A DNA stretch of 64,000 bases from Eubacterium sp. (lineage in GTDB: Bacteria; Bacillota; Clostridia; Lachnospirales; Lachnospiraceae): NCBI GenBank assembly GCA_016292095.1, contig JAEFAB010000026.1:1-64000 (forward strand), given 5' to 3'. The translations under genes were made by a program, and so were the position numbers. Of the stretch, positions 26,979 to 35,873 are shown one piece after another. Each line of letters begins with the position of its first letter. Positions within the stretch are counted from its first letter, which is position 1. A model generated the notes under the pieces. It had not been told where the DNA came from. It made no database searches and saw nothing but the letters and a program-made list of their open reading frames with translations.

Positions 26979-28361
26979 TTATCGTTCTGTCAAAGGAATA
27001 TAATCATGTTTCTTAATTACATTCTTATATGCCGGACGAATAATCTTTCCGGCGTTAATGAGCTCTTCAATACGATGAGCACTCCATCCTGCCATACGAG
27101 CAGAAGCAAACATTGGTGTGTAAAGGGCATCCGGAAGTCCTAACATGGAATAAACAAATCCGCTGTAGAAGTCTACGTTGGCACTAACCACCTTATTTCT
27201 GCGGTGACCCTTGGAAATAATCGCAGGAGCAAGGCGTTCCACATTCTGATAAAGTTGGAATTCGTCCATGCGTCCTTTTTCTTTTGCAAGCTTTTCTGTT
27301 AAGCCCTTCAACAGCTTAGCTCTAGGATCGGAAATTGCATAAACAGCATGACCTATACCGTAAATTAAACCGGACTTGTCAAATAATTTCTTATCTACAA
27401 GGCCCTGAAGATAGCTGGAAATTTCTTCATCATCATCCCAGTTATCAATAGTGTCTTTCATATGATCGAACATCTGCTTTACCTTAATATTTGCACCACC
27501 GTGCTTTGGTCCTTTCAGAGAACCTAAGGATGCGGCAATGGCAGAGTAAGTATCTGTTCCTGAAGAAGAAACAACGTGGTTGGTGAAGGTAGAATTGTTA
27601 CCACCACCGTGCTCTGCATGAAGAACTAATGCCAAGTCCAACAATTTTGCTTCCAAGTGTGTATAAGAGCCATCTGGTCTTAATAAACGTAAAATATTTT
27701 CTGCCGTGGATAAATTAAGGTCCGGATTGATAATATGTAAATTACCACCATTGTGATAGTGCTCGTGAACCTGATAACCATAAACTGACATTAATGGAAC
27801 GCGGGCAATCAGACTTAAACTCTGGCGTAAAACATTGGAAATGGATGTATCATCTGGATTTTCATCCCAAGCATAGAGGGAGAGCACACAACGAGCCAAA
27901 AGGTTCATCATATCACGTCCCGGTGCTTTCATAATAATATCTCGAACGAAACTGGTTGGAAGTGTACGATACTGAGCCAATACCTGATTGAAGTTCTCCA
28001 AACGTTTTTGTGTAGGTAATTCTCCGAAAAGAAGAAGATAAGTTGTTTCTTCAAAACCAAAACGGTCTTCTGCCAAAAAACCCTGAACAATATCTTCAAT
28101 GTCAATTCCACGATAGTAAAGTTTTCCCTCACAAGGAACTGATTTACCGTCAATAATGTCAAAAGAATGTACGTCACCGATTTCCGTCAGACCGGTTAAA
28201 ACACCTTTTCCGGTAATACGGTCACGCAAGCCTCTTTTTACATCATAAGTATCATATAAATTGGGATCAATAGAAGAATTGGTTACACAACGGTCAGCAT
28301 ATTTGTTAATCTGAGTTGTTAAAGCATCTTCACTCATCCCGGTATATTTTTCTAATAACAT
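26979..28361 (-). CDS. gltA: Citrate synthase
   Basis: Condenses acetyl-CoA and oxaloacetate to citrate. The protein is 460 aa, a longer clostridial form. Catalytic His regions are visible as LHAEHGGGNNST, GPKHGGANIKV and GIGHAVYAISDPR. The fingerprint YRGIDIEDI is near residue 85. The ATG at 28361 has AAAGGAG. It has its own promoter and terminator. With malic enzyme and glutamate dehydrogenase also in the window, it fits a partial TCA route feeding glutamate in a fermenter. A 2-methylcitrate synthase activity cannot be excluded from sequence alone. Confidence 0.94.
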   Translation of the reverse strand: MLLEKYTGMSEDALTTQINKYADRCVTNSSIDPNLYDTYDVKRGLRDRITGKGVLTGLTEIGDVHSFDIIDGKSVPCEGKLYYRGIDIEDIVQGFLAEDRFGFEETTYLLLFGELPTQKRLENFNQVLAQYRTLPTSFVRDIIMKAPGRDMMNLLARCVLSLYAWDENPDDTSISNVLRQSLSLIARVPLMSVYGYQVHEHYHNGGNLHIINPDLNLSTAENILRLLRPDGSYTHLEAKLLDLALVLHAEHGGGNNSTFTNHVVSSSGTDTYSAIAASLGSLKGPKHGGANIKVKQMFDHMKDTIDNWDDDEEISSYLQGLVDKKLFDKSGLIYGIGHAVYAISDPRAKLLKGLTEKLAKEKGRMDEFQLYQNVERLAPAIISKGHRRNKVVSANVDFYSGFVYSMLGLPDALYTPMFASARMAGWSAHRIEELINAGKIIRPAYKNVIKKHDYIPLTER

Positions 28362-28408
28362 AAACAGTCTCCTTTATTCAAAAGTCTATTTTTCCTCGAC
28401 AATCAAAT

Positions 28409-28437
28409 ATTTTACCATAAATTGAAAGATTTCTCAA
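28409..28437 (-). promoter_or_regulatory. Sigma-A promoter of gltA
   Basis: On the minus strand TTGAGA (28437-28432), 17-base spacer, TAAAAT (28414-28409), ~45 bases before the gltA start. Confidence 0.7.
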
Positions 28438-28603
28438 ATTGCATAGGATGTAGTTCACGGATAATTTGATAAAAAAGTGCAATTGGAATAAGAACTGGCG
28501 TAGAAGAATAAAACATTTTGTGGTAAAATGAAGGGTGGACTGCTATGAGATTTAATCTTTCAGCAGGAAACAAGACAAGTGAAAGAACAATCAGGAGTCA
28601 AAC

Positions 28604-29926
28604 ATGGATTTATTTGATTACGCCAGAAATCTACACAGTGAAAAAGAATCTCCGCTTGCCAGCAGGCTTCGACCAAGAACTTTGGAAGAAGTGGTAGGAC
28701 AGGAGCATATCATTGGAAAAGATAAATTATTATATAGAGCAATTAAGGCAGATAAGATCAGTTCTGTTATTTTTTATGGACCGCCGGGGACTGGAAAGAC
28801 TACATTGGCAAAGGTGATTGCTAATACTACTAGTGCGGAATTTACGCAGTTAAATGCTACCGTTGCAGGAAAAAAAGATATGGAAGCAGTTGTAGCACAG
28901 GCAAAGCAGACAGTAGCAATGAACGGTAGAAAGACGATTTTGTTTGTAGATGAAATTCATCGTTTTAACAAGGGACAGCAGGACTACTTACTTCCCTTTG
29001 TGGAAGATGGAACGGTGGTGCTGATTGGGGCAACTACGGAAAATCCTTATTTTGAAGTCAACACTGCGTTGATTTCCCGTTCTATCATTTTTGAGTTGAA
29101 ACCATTGTCCTATGACAATATTAAAACGCTGATTGAACGGGCTGTTTATGATAAAGAGCGAGGAATGGGCGTCTATAATGCAGAAATATCAGAAGATGCA
29201 AAAAACTTTTTGGCAGGAGTTGCAAACGGTGATGCTAGAACAGCACTCAATGCAGTAGAACTTGGTGTGTTGACAACAGATCCGTCAGAAGACGGAAAAA
29301 TCCATATTACCCTGGAAGTGGCGGAACAATGTGTTCAAAAAAGAGCGTTGCGCTATGACAAGGGGGGAGACAATCATTACGATACGATTTCCGCATTTAT
29401 AAAAAGTATGCGAGGATCTGACCCGGATGCAGCGGTTTATTATCTGGCAAAAATGTTATATGCCGGTGAAAGCGTTGACTTTATTGCACGAAGAATTATG
29501 ATTTGTGCAGCGGAAGATGTGGGAATGGCAGATCCAAATGCGTTGGTTGTGGCAAATGCAGCAGCACAGGCTGTGCATCAGGTGGGGATGCCGGAGTCTC
29601 AGATTATTTTATCAGAGGCTGCTATTTATGTGGCAACGGCACCGAAGAGCAATGCAGCATGCAATGCAATCTTTGCTGCTACAGAAAAAGTAAAGAATAC
29701 AATTACCGCACCGGTTCCGACACATTTGCAGGATGCTCATTATGGTGGGGCTGCTAAACTGGGACATGGCATCGGATATCAATATGCCCATGACTTCCCG
29801 AATCATTATGTGAAGCAACAGTATCTTCCGGACGGTTTAACCGATTGTGTATTTTATGAACCGGGAGATTTGGGATACGAAGTGAAAGTAAAAGAGCATT
29901 TCAAAAAAATCAAAGGAGATGCTTAA
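28604..29926 (+). CDS. rarA: Replication-associated recombination protein A (RarA/MgsA)
   Basis: AAA+ ATPase of the clamp-loader clade acting at stalled replication forks, 440 aa. The N-terminal LASRLRPRTLEEVVGQEHI is typical. Walker A is YGPPGTGKTT, Walker B FVDEIHRFNKGQQD, sensor 1 GATTENPYFEVN. The C-terminal tetramerisation domain carries MRGSDPDAAVYYLAKML and the PKSNA/YGGAAKLGHGIGYQYAHD signature. The ATG at 28604 follows CAGGAG. The gap before it (28362-28603) holds the divergent gltA promoter and no other clear feature apart from a weak TAAAAT -10 near 28512. Confidence 0.95.
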   Translation: MDLFDYARNLHSEKESPLASRLRPRTLEEVVGQEHIIGKDKLLYRAIKADKISSVIFYGPPGTGKTTLAKVIANTTSAEFTQLNATVAGKKDMEAVVAQAKQTVAMNGRKTILFVDEIHRFNKGQQDYLLPFVEDGTVVLIGATTENPYFEVNTALISRSIIFELKPLSYDNIKTLIERAVYDKERGMGVYNAEISEDAKNFLAGVANGDARTALNAVELGVLTTDPSEDGKIHITLEVAEQCVQKRALRYDKGGDNHYDTISAFIKSMRGSDPDAAVYYLAKMLYAGESVDFIARRIMICAAEDVGMADPNALVVANAAAQAVHQVGMPESQIILSEAAIYVATAPKSNAACNAIFAATEKVKNTITAPVPTHLQDAHYGGAAKLGHGIGYQYAHDFPNHYVKQQYLPDGLTDCVFYEPGDLGYEVKVKEHFKKIKGDA

Positions 29927-29957
29927 TCAGATAGACAAAGAGTAAAGAGGTACAATT

Positions 29958-32900
29958 GTGAAACTTTTGATGGAAAAACTGGCATCAGGAAATGCAAATT
30001 ATGAAACGCCTGATGTGGAAATTTCAGAAAACAGAATTGCCGTGGAACTGCACGGTGGAGAAACCGTAGAAGGAGAAATCACAATAACCGGAAAGAATGG
30101 ACTTCCGGTAAAAGGTGTGGCTTTTTCAACGGATGACCACGTGACCTTTGAGAACAATCAGTTTTACGGAGTGAATAATATATTACGCTATAAAATCAGC
30201 GGTAAAAATCTGTACGAAGGACAGGTCTGCAGCGGAACAATCAGCGTGATTACCACCGGTGGTGATTTTGCTATTCCGTTTGGGATTACAATTAAAAAAG
30301 ATGAAGTGACATCGGCAGGTGGAAGCGTCAATACATTGCAGGATTTTCTTCAGCTTGTTCAGGAAAGCTATGATGAAGCGTTGCTTTTATTTATGTCCAA
30401 AGAATTCAGAACCTATTTCCTGAAAAAGGACAGCTATGGATATACTTTGTATAATCAGCTGATGAAAAATCATAACAGACATATTGCTATGGAAGAATTT
30501 CTGGTGGGAATGGGACTGAAAAAGCGCGTTACCATTCTGACGAAAGAAAATCTGAAAGAATTTACAAATATTGAAGACAATTATGCAGATGTAGTTGAAA
30601 TACATAAGAATACCTGGGGATACGTTGACTTAGACGTAACCGTAGAAGGAGAATTCTTTTATAACTGTAAGGACAAGGTTAGCAGTGAAGAGTTCAACGG
30701 CAGAATTGCAGAATATAAATACTATATCAATGCAGCAAAACTTCACGGTGGAAGCAATCACGGAAGAATTACCTTTAAGAACGTCCACGAGTGTATCGTG
30801 TATGATGTGATTATTGTTAATCAGAAAGACAGCATTGAAGAGTATATCAGTGAAAAAAGAAATAACATGGGGCTGATTAAGAATTATCTGGATTTCCGTA
30901 CCGGTAAAATCGACAGCTTTAAGTGGATGGATGAAATGAGCAGAATGGCAGATGAACGTCTTTCTTCCAATGGAAAAGATGTGGTAGGTCTTCTGGCAAA
31001 GGCTCATATTGCCATTGTTCAAAACCAGAATGAAGAAGCATCTTCATACTTAAATGAAGTTTCAGGAATTCTTGCGCTGAATAAAGAATACAGCGTAGAA
31101 GAATATTGCTTCTATCTTTATTTAAAAACTTTGCAGAAAAACAATCCGAATTATACCAGTGATATTAAGGATGAAATTAAGCAGTACTACGAAGGCGGAC
31201 ATGATACATGGCAGTTGCTTTGGATGCTCTTTTATATGGATGAACGATTTGAAGAAAATCCAAGTTTGAAATATACCATGATTAAGCGTCTGTTCGGAGA
31301 TGGATGCTATAGTCCGGTAATGTATTACGAAGCGGCTAATATTATTGCCAAGCAGCCGGAGCTTTTACGAATTATCAATAAGTTTGAAATTCAGGTGTTA
31401 AACTTTGCCGGAAAATATCATATGGCAAATGAAGAATTGGCGAAGCAGGTTGCGGAACTGATGGTAAAGGAAAAGACTTTCCAGACAACGTACTTCCAAA
31501 TCCTGACCCGTTTTTATGAAGACACGAAACAGGATGAAGTGCTGGGGGCAATCTGTTCCATGATTATCAATGGAGAAAAGAAGCAGCCGGAATACTTTAA
31601 GTGGTTGGAATTGGGCGTGCTCCATGACCTGAAGATTACCAATTTATATGAATATTACATTTACTCTTCGGACGTAACACAGTACAAACCGTTCGAACAG
31701 TCTGTATACAAATATTTCTCCTACGGTACAGATACTTTAGGAGAAAATAAAGATTATTTCTATGCGAATCTGATTATCAATATGAAGGATGATCCGATGT
31801 TTGCAAAATTCAGAGATGGATTGGAACGATATGCAACAGAACAGCTTCTGATGGGAAGAAATAATCGTTTCCTTCGTGTGATTTACAACATGGTTCTCAC
31901 AAAGGATTTTGTTGTAGATGATATGGAAAGTAAATTGTCTCAGGTATTGAACACCTATGAGATTAGAGTGGACAATGAAAATATTAAATCTGTTGTTGTT
32001 TGTCACAAAGAAATGGAACATGTACAAATGGTTTCCGTGACAAACAAGAATGCGTATGTTCAGATTTATACAAAGAATCCGGTTATCGTCTTTGTAGACG
32101 GAAACGGAAACATTATGTCCAAAGTATCCTATGAGCTGGAACAGATGAAGATTGACATTCATCTGGAAGAACAGCGTTCCAACGATTTGGACGTCCTTCG
32201 TTATGTAGAAGAGATTATGGAACATCCGTTAGACCATCAGGGAGAAGTGGTGGAATTAAAGAGAGCTGTGGAAATGCAGGGAATCTCAAAACAGTACGAA
32301 CTTGCATTAAAAGAATTCATTGTGGATTACTACTATAAGGGATTTGACAAGGGCGATTTGGATATTTATCTTCTCTCATTAAATATGGAAGAATTATCCA
32401 TTCCATCCAGAAATAAGGTGATGGAAGTCCTCATTGAAAGAAATATGATTGAGATGGTGTACCCATATGTTGTACGCTATGGCTATCAGGGCATTGAAGT
32501 TGAATTATTGAAGAAGATGTGTCTGGAACTGGTAGAACGGGAGGAAATGAAGGACAACAAGTTGTTGGCCGAAATCTGTGGTGTTGTATTCCGAAACGGA
32601 TGCAGAGAAGACAGCATTCTGGTCTATCTCGGAAAATACTACGAGGCAGGTTCTTTGGAACTGCAGCAGCTATTCCTTTCCATTCAGGCAAAGAAAATTG
32701 AAGATAATACGCTGGCAGAAAGACTGTTGATTCAGTATATTTTTGAGGCAAGCACTTATGATGGTATTTACAATATCTACCGGGAATATTTAAAATATCC
32801 AACCAATTCCATGGTGCGCAGAGCTTTCTATACCTATGTAACATTCAATTACTTTATTAAGAAAGTGCAGTGCCCGGATATTGTTTGGGAAATTCTGGAA

Positions 32901-33491
32901 CAGGAATACAGCAATGGTTTCCAGACCACATTAATTACAAAAATTGCTTTTGTGGAAATTCTTTCCAAGAAGGATGAGTTGACAGAAAAGGAAATTGAAA
33001 TCGCAAAGAAACTCATTGGTGATTTGGCAAAGAATCATATTAATCTGGACTTCTATAAGAAATTCAATAAATGGTTTAAAGTACCATTTGATTTGATTGA
33101 TAAAACAATCATTGACTTCAGAACAAATCCAAAGCATAAAGTTTACATTGATTATCAAATCAAGACTGCTGAAGGGCATACGAAACGGGTCAATGAAGAA
33201 ATGCGCAGCATTTATCAGGGAATCTTCACTAAAGAAATTATTATGTTCTATGGAGAAGAAATTAATTACAGCATTAAAGAATATTCTGATGAAGTCCCGA
33301 ACGGAAAAGTTTTGGACAATTATTCAGTTCGAATTACAGATAAAAATACCTACAATGACGAGACCAGATTCGGCATGATTAACGGCATGATGATTTGCAG
33401 AAATCTCGGCAGAAATGAAGCGGCAAGAGAAATTATGCAGTCCTATGAACTGGATCGAATTGCCGGAAAAGATTTGTTTAAACTGTTGTAG
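29958..33491 (+). CDS. DUF5717 family protein, large, unknown function
   Basis: 1177 aa, cytoplasmic by appearance (no signal peptide or transmembrane helix). The first ~120 residues are beta-rich (ENRIAVELHGGETVEGEI, then VTFENNQFYG), resembling an Ig-like sandwich. The rest is mostly helical and acidic with Tyr/Glu-rich repeats, suggesting TPR-like or solenoid structure. A second beta-rich insert occurs near residues 670-720 (VSVTNKNAYVQIYTKNPVIVF). I recognise it as DUF5717, which I know only from Lachnospiraceae. The start is GTG at 29958, 7 bases after AAAGAGG. It is followed 14 bp later by an Hsp70-like DUF5716 gene. Confidence 0.75.
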   Translation: MKLLMEKLASGNANYETPDVEISENRIAVELHGGETVEGEITITGKNGLPVKGVAFSTDDHVTFENNQFYGVNNILRYKISGKNLYEGQVCSGTISVITTGGDFAIPFGITIKKDEVTSAGGSVNTLQDFLQLVQESYDEALLLFMSKEFRTYFLKKDSYGYTLYNQLMKNHNRHIAMEEFLVGMGLKKRVTILTKENLKEFTNIEDNYADVVEIHKNTWGYVDLDVTVEGEFFYNCKDKVSSEEFNGRIAEYKYYINAAKLHGGSNHGRITFKNVHECIVYDVIIVNQKDSIEEYISEKRNNMGLIKNYLDFRTGKIDSFKWMDEMSRMADERLSSNGKDVVGLLAKAHIAIVQNQNEEASSYLNEVSGILALNKEYSVEEYCFYLYLKTLQKNNPNYTSDIKDEIKQYYEGGHDTWQLLWMLFYMDERFEENPSLKYTMIKRLFGDGCYSPVMYYEAANIIAKQPELLRIINKFEIQVLNFAGKYHMANEELAKQVAELMVKEKTFQTTYFQILTRFYEDTKQDEVLGAICSMIINGEKKQPEYFKWLELGVLHDLKITNLYEYYIYSSDVTQYKPFEQSVYKYFSYGTDTLGENKDYFYANLIINMKDDPMFAKFRDGLERYATEQLLMGRNNRFLRVIYNMVLTKDFVVDDMESKLSQVLNTYEIRVDNENIKSVVVCHKEMEHVQMVSVTNKNAYVQIYTKNPVIVFVDGNGNIMSKVSYELEQMKIDIHLEEQRSNDLDVLRYVEEIMEHPLDHQGEVVELKRAVEMQGISKQYELALKEFIVDYYYKGFDKGDLDIYLLSLNMEELSIPSRNKVMEVLIERNMIEMVYPYVVRYGYQGIEVELLKKMCLELVEREEMKDNKLLAEICGVVFRNGCREDSILVYLGKYYEAGSLELQQLFLSIQAKKIEDNTLAERLLIQYIFEASTYDGIYNIYREYLKYPTNSMVRRAFYTYVTFNYFIKKVQCPDIVWEILEQEYSNGFQTTLITKIAFVEILSKKDELTEKEIEIAKKLIGDLAKNHINLDFYKKFNKWFKVPFDLIDKTIIDFRTNPKHKVYIDYQIKTAEGHTKRVNEEMRSIYQGIFTKEIIMFYGEEINYSIKEYSDEVPNGKVLDNYSVRITDKNTYNDETRFGMINGMMICRNLGRNEAAREIMQSYELDRIAGKDLFKLL

Positions 33492-33505
33492 GGTAGGAGG
33501 ATGTT

Positions 33506-34735
33506 TTGGTTAAAGGTACAATTTTAGGAATAGATTTTTCAAAAGACTATACACAGTTAGCGTTCATTGATGAAAACGGAAATCCGGAATCCATCAGCTT
33601 TGGAACCGAAGACAATTATCTGATTCCTTCTGTGGTTTGTTACCACAAAAATCTGAAGGAATGGTATGCCGGAGAAGAAGCTGTAAACAAAGCGGAAATT
33701 CCGGACTGTGTCAGTTATGACTGTCTGCCGGAAATGCTTTTGGAAGACAGTGATGAGAAAAGCATTGAGATTATGAGTGCATACTTTTCTTATCTGTTGA
33801 AGATGGCTGAAAAACGATGTGATAATCAATCGGTAAAGAATATCCTGATTACCGTGGAAGAAGTAACCCCTTCTTTGGTGGAAGCATTAACGGAAACCTT
33901 GTTCCGGTTGGGATATGAAGAAGGAGATTTCCGCATCATCAGTCATTCGGAAAGTTTTGTATATTACGTGTTGAATCAGAATAAAGACATTTGGATTAAC
34001 CGGGTTTACTTCCTTTCTTTCACCAAAGAAAAACTAGTAAATCGACAGTTGAAAGTAATTCACGGACGAGGCCCATCCATTGCTTATGTGGAAGTAGATG
34101 ACCTTTCGGAACTGTTAACCTATGAACAGGTGAAGGAAAATCCAAGACATGCAGATGAAGTATTGTTTGATTATTTGGATGAAGCGTTTAAACATAATGT
34201 GGTTTCCGGAATCTACCTGTCCGGAGACGGGTTCTACGAAGAAGACTGGGAAAAATCTTTGTCTTTGATGTGTAGAAACAGAAGAGTTTTCAAAGGGAAC
34301 AACCTGATTGTGAAAGGTGCAGCTTTGGGAGCAAAGGAATTTTTCCATATTCCAAATCTGGAAAACTATTTGATTTCCTGCAAAGGCCGTACCAGAGTAA
34401 AAGTTACTATGGCGGTAAAATACAAGGAAAGAGATAATACCATTACCCTTTCTAATGTAGGGGATTACTGGTCTCAGGCAAAGTCCAAGGCAGAATGTAT
34501 TATGGAATCTCCAACCAAAGCATATTTTGAAGTGAACGATTTGTTGAAACAGCAAAAAGACGGTTTTGAACTGGATCTGACCGGATTTCCGGAAAGACCA
34601 CCGAAGACTACAAGAATCGAAGTGAACTTCAGATATCTGGATGAAAACAAATTTGAAATAGTCATTAAGGATTTGGGATTCGGAGAATTATTTAAGAGTT
34701 CAGGAATGGAGGTAAGTAAAATCTACGAACTGTAG
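33506..34735 (+). CDS. DUF5716 family protein with Hsp70/actin-like ATPase fold
   Basis: 409 aa. The N-terminus ILGIDFSKDYTQLAFIDENG is the phosphate-1 loop of Hsp70/actin ATPases. RIISHSESFVYYVL corresponds to the Hsp70 NEPTAAAL region, IYLSGDGFYEEDWEKSL to the adenosine motif, and VKGAALGAKEFF to the following helix. The C-terminal ~110 residues are beta-rich and could be a substrate or partner domain, but they do not look like a DnaK peptide-binding domain. The start is TTG at 33506 with GGTAGGAGG upstream. It is tightly linked to the DUF5717 gene and the TPR gene. Function is unknown; a nucleotide-switched chaperone or scaffold is inferred. Confidence 0.75.
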   Translation: MVKGTILGIDFSKDYTQLAFIDENGNPESISFGTEDNYLIPSVVCYHKNLKEWYAGEEAVNKAEIPDCVSYDCLPEMLLEDSDEKSIEIMSAYFSYLLKMAEKRCDNQSVKNILITVEEVTPSLVEALTETLFRLGYEEGDFRIISHSESFVYYVLNQNKDIWINRVYFLSFTKEKLVNRQLKVIHGRGPSIAYVEVDDLSELLTYEQVKENPRHADEVLFDYLDEAFKHNVVSGIYLSGDGFYEEDWEKSLSLMCRNRRVFKGNNLIVKGAALGAKEFFHIPNLENYLISCKGRTRVKVTMAVKYKERDNTITLSNVGDYWSQAKSKAECIMESPTKAYFEVNDLLKQQKDGFELDLTGFPERPPKTTRIEVNFRYLDENKFEIVIKDLGFGELFKSSGMEVSKIYEL

Positions 34736-34749
34736 GTTTTATAGGAAAC

Positions 34750-35529
34750 ATGAATAAAATTGCATTATGTACCATACATACGGATAAACCGTATTACATT
34801 AAAGAAATCAACAGAAATATCTATTCCATTGAAGAATTGGCTTACTATTTGTTCAATTACCTGTATCTCGTAGAAGAAGGTTTTTTCAATGAAGGGTTGC
34901 TGGCATATATTGAGGATGAATTGAATCAGCCATCCATTGCGGCAGGGTTGAGAACAATTAATGATAATAAAGGAAGCCTAGGAGAAAAGGTTGCCTTTGT
35001 GATTAAGAATTCCGGATATTATTCCGAAAGAGAATCGGAAAAACTGGAAAACCATCTGGTAATGCTTAGTTCCAAAACAGCAGCAGAGCGTGTGAAAGCC
35101 AAAGCAGATATGCTGATGGATACCGGAAAATACAATATGGCAATTAATTACTATAACAGCATTTTGAAAAAGTCTGTGAACAAAGAATTGCCGGAGCGTT
35201 TTTACGGAGATGTCTACAATAATCTTGCCGTGGCGTATACCAGGTTATTTGAATATGAAGAAGCGGCAGCAGCATTTCGTTGTGCATACCGTTTGAATAA
35301 TTCCAGCGAGTCTTTGGAATCCTTACTTCTTTGTTCGCTGTTGGAAGGGGATGAGGAACGTCTGAAAATCGATCAGAAAAAATACGGTATCTCAGATACC
35401 GTAGTCAATCGACTTCGTTCCGAGATTATCCGAAGAAAAGTTCACATCCAATCTGAGTGGGATGAAGCGAACGAAGGAGACTACGTGAAAAAGTGCAAGA
35501 AGGAATACGTAGTGGAAATCAATAGTTAA
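34750..35529 (+). CDS. TPR-containing protein of the DUF5716/5717 locus
   Basis: 259 aa, soluble. Residues 1-90 form a helical domain (YSIEELAYYLFNYLYLVEEGFFNE) that I do not recognise. Residues ~115-200 read as tetratricopeptide repeats (ADMLMDTGKYNMAINYYNSIL, then NNLAVAYTRLFEYEEAAAAF). The C-terminus is charged. The ATG at 34750 has TAGGAAAC upstream and lies 14 bp after DUF5716. TPR proteins commonly dock onto Hsp70-class proteins, so it may be a co-chaperone of its neighbour (inference). The transcript ends before the valS T-box. Confidence 0.7.
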   Translation: MNKIALCTIHTDKPYYIKEINRNIYSIEELAYYLFNYLYLVEEGFFNEGLLAYIEDELNQPSIAAGLRTINDNKGSLGEKVAFVIKNSGYYSERESEKLENHLVMLSSKTAAERVKAKADMLMDTGKYNMAINYYNSILKKSVNKELPERFYGDVYNNLAVAYTRLFEYEEAAAAFRCAYRLNNSSESLESLLLCSLLEGDEERLKIDQKKYGISDTVVNRLRSEIIRRKVHIQSEWDEANEGDYVKKCKKEYVVEINS

Positions 35530-35569
35530 GATTGCTGTTGACAAAAGCAGCTTATAAATTTAATATATT

Positions 35570-35842
35570 AGGTATGTATAAATGCAGTGAACAAGAGGAG
35601 TAGCAACAAACCTTTTCCAGAGAGCAGGGGATGGTGGAAGCCTTGTAAAGAAGTGGTTGTGAAGGTAGCTTGGGAGCAGAAGTGACAAAGCTTTATTGTG
35701 TGTAGTTGCTTCCGGTTCGTCCCCGTTACAGGATATGATGAGTGATCAAGAAGGTGGTACCGCGAGCGTATGTTTCGCCCTTCTTAGCGGTACCTGCATA
35801 GATAATTAAGAATCGTGCCGATACCATTTGGCACGATTTTTT
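35570..35842 (+). promoter_or_regulatory. T-box riboswitch leader of valS
   Basis: The T-box core AAGGTGGTACCGCG is at 35751-35764, with complementary antiterminator bases downstream (CGCCCTT and GCGGTACC near 35777-35794). The stem I distal loop GGATGGTGGAAGCC is near 35628-35641. A candidate valine specifier codon GTA is at 35665-35667, tentative. The competing terminator is AATCGTGCC / GGCACGATT followed by TTTTTT (35811-35842). Uncharged tRNA-Val should promote readthrough into valS. Confidence 0.93.
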
Positions 35843-35873
35843 GTGTCGAAAATCACTTAAAAGGAGAGAAAAA

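Noticed and set aside
32431-32844. 137-aa antisense frame inside DUF5717 gene
   Set aside because: No ribosome site, no conserved composition, and it lies within a long confident coding region.
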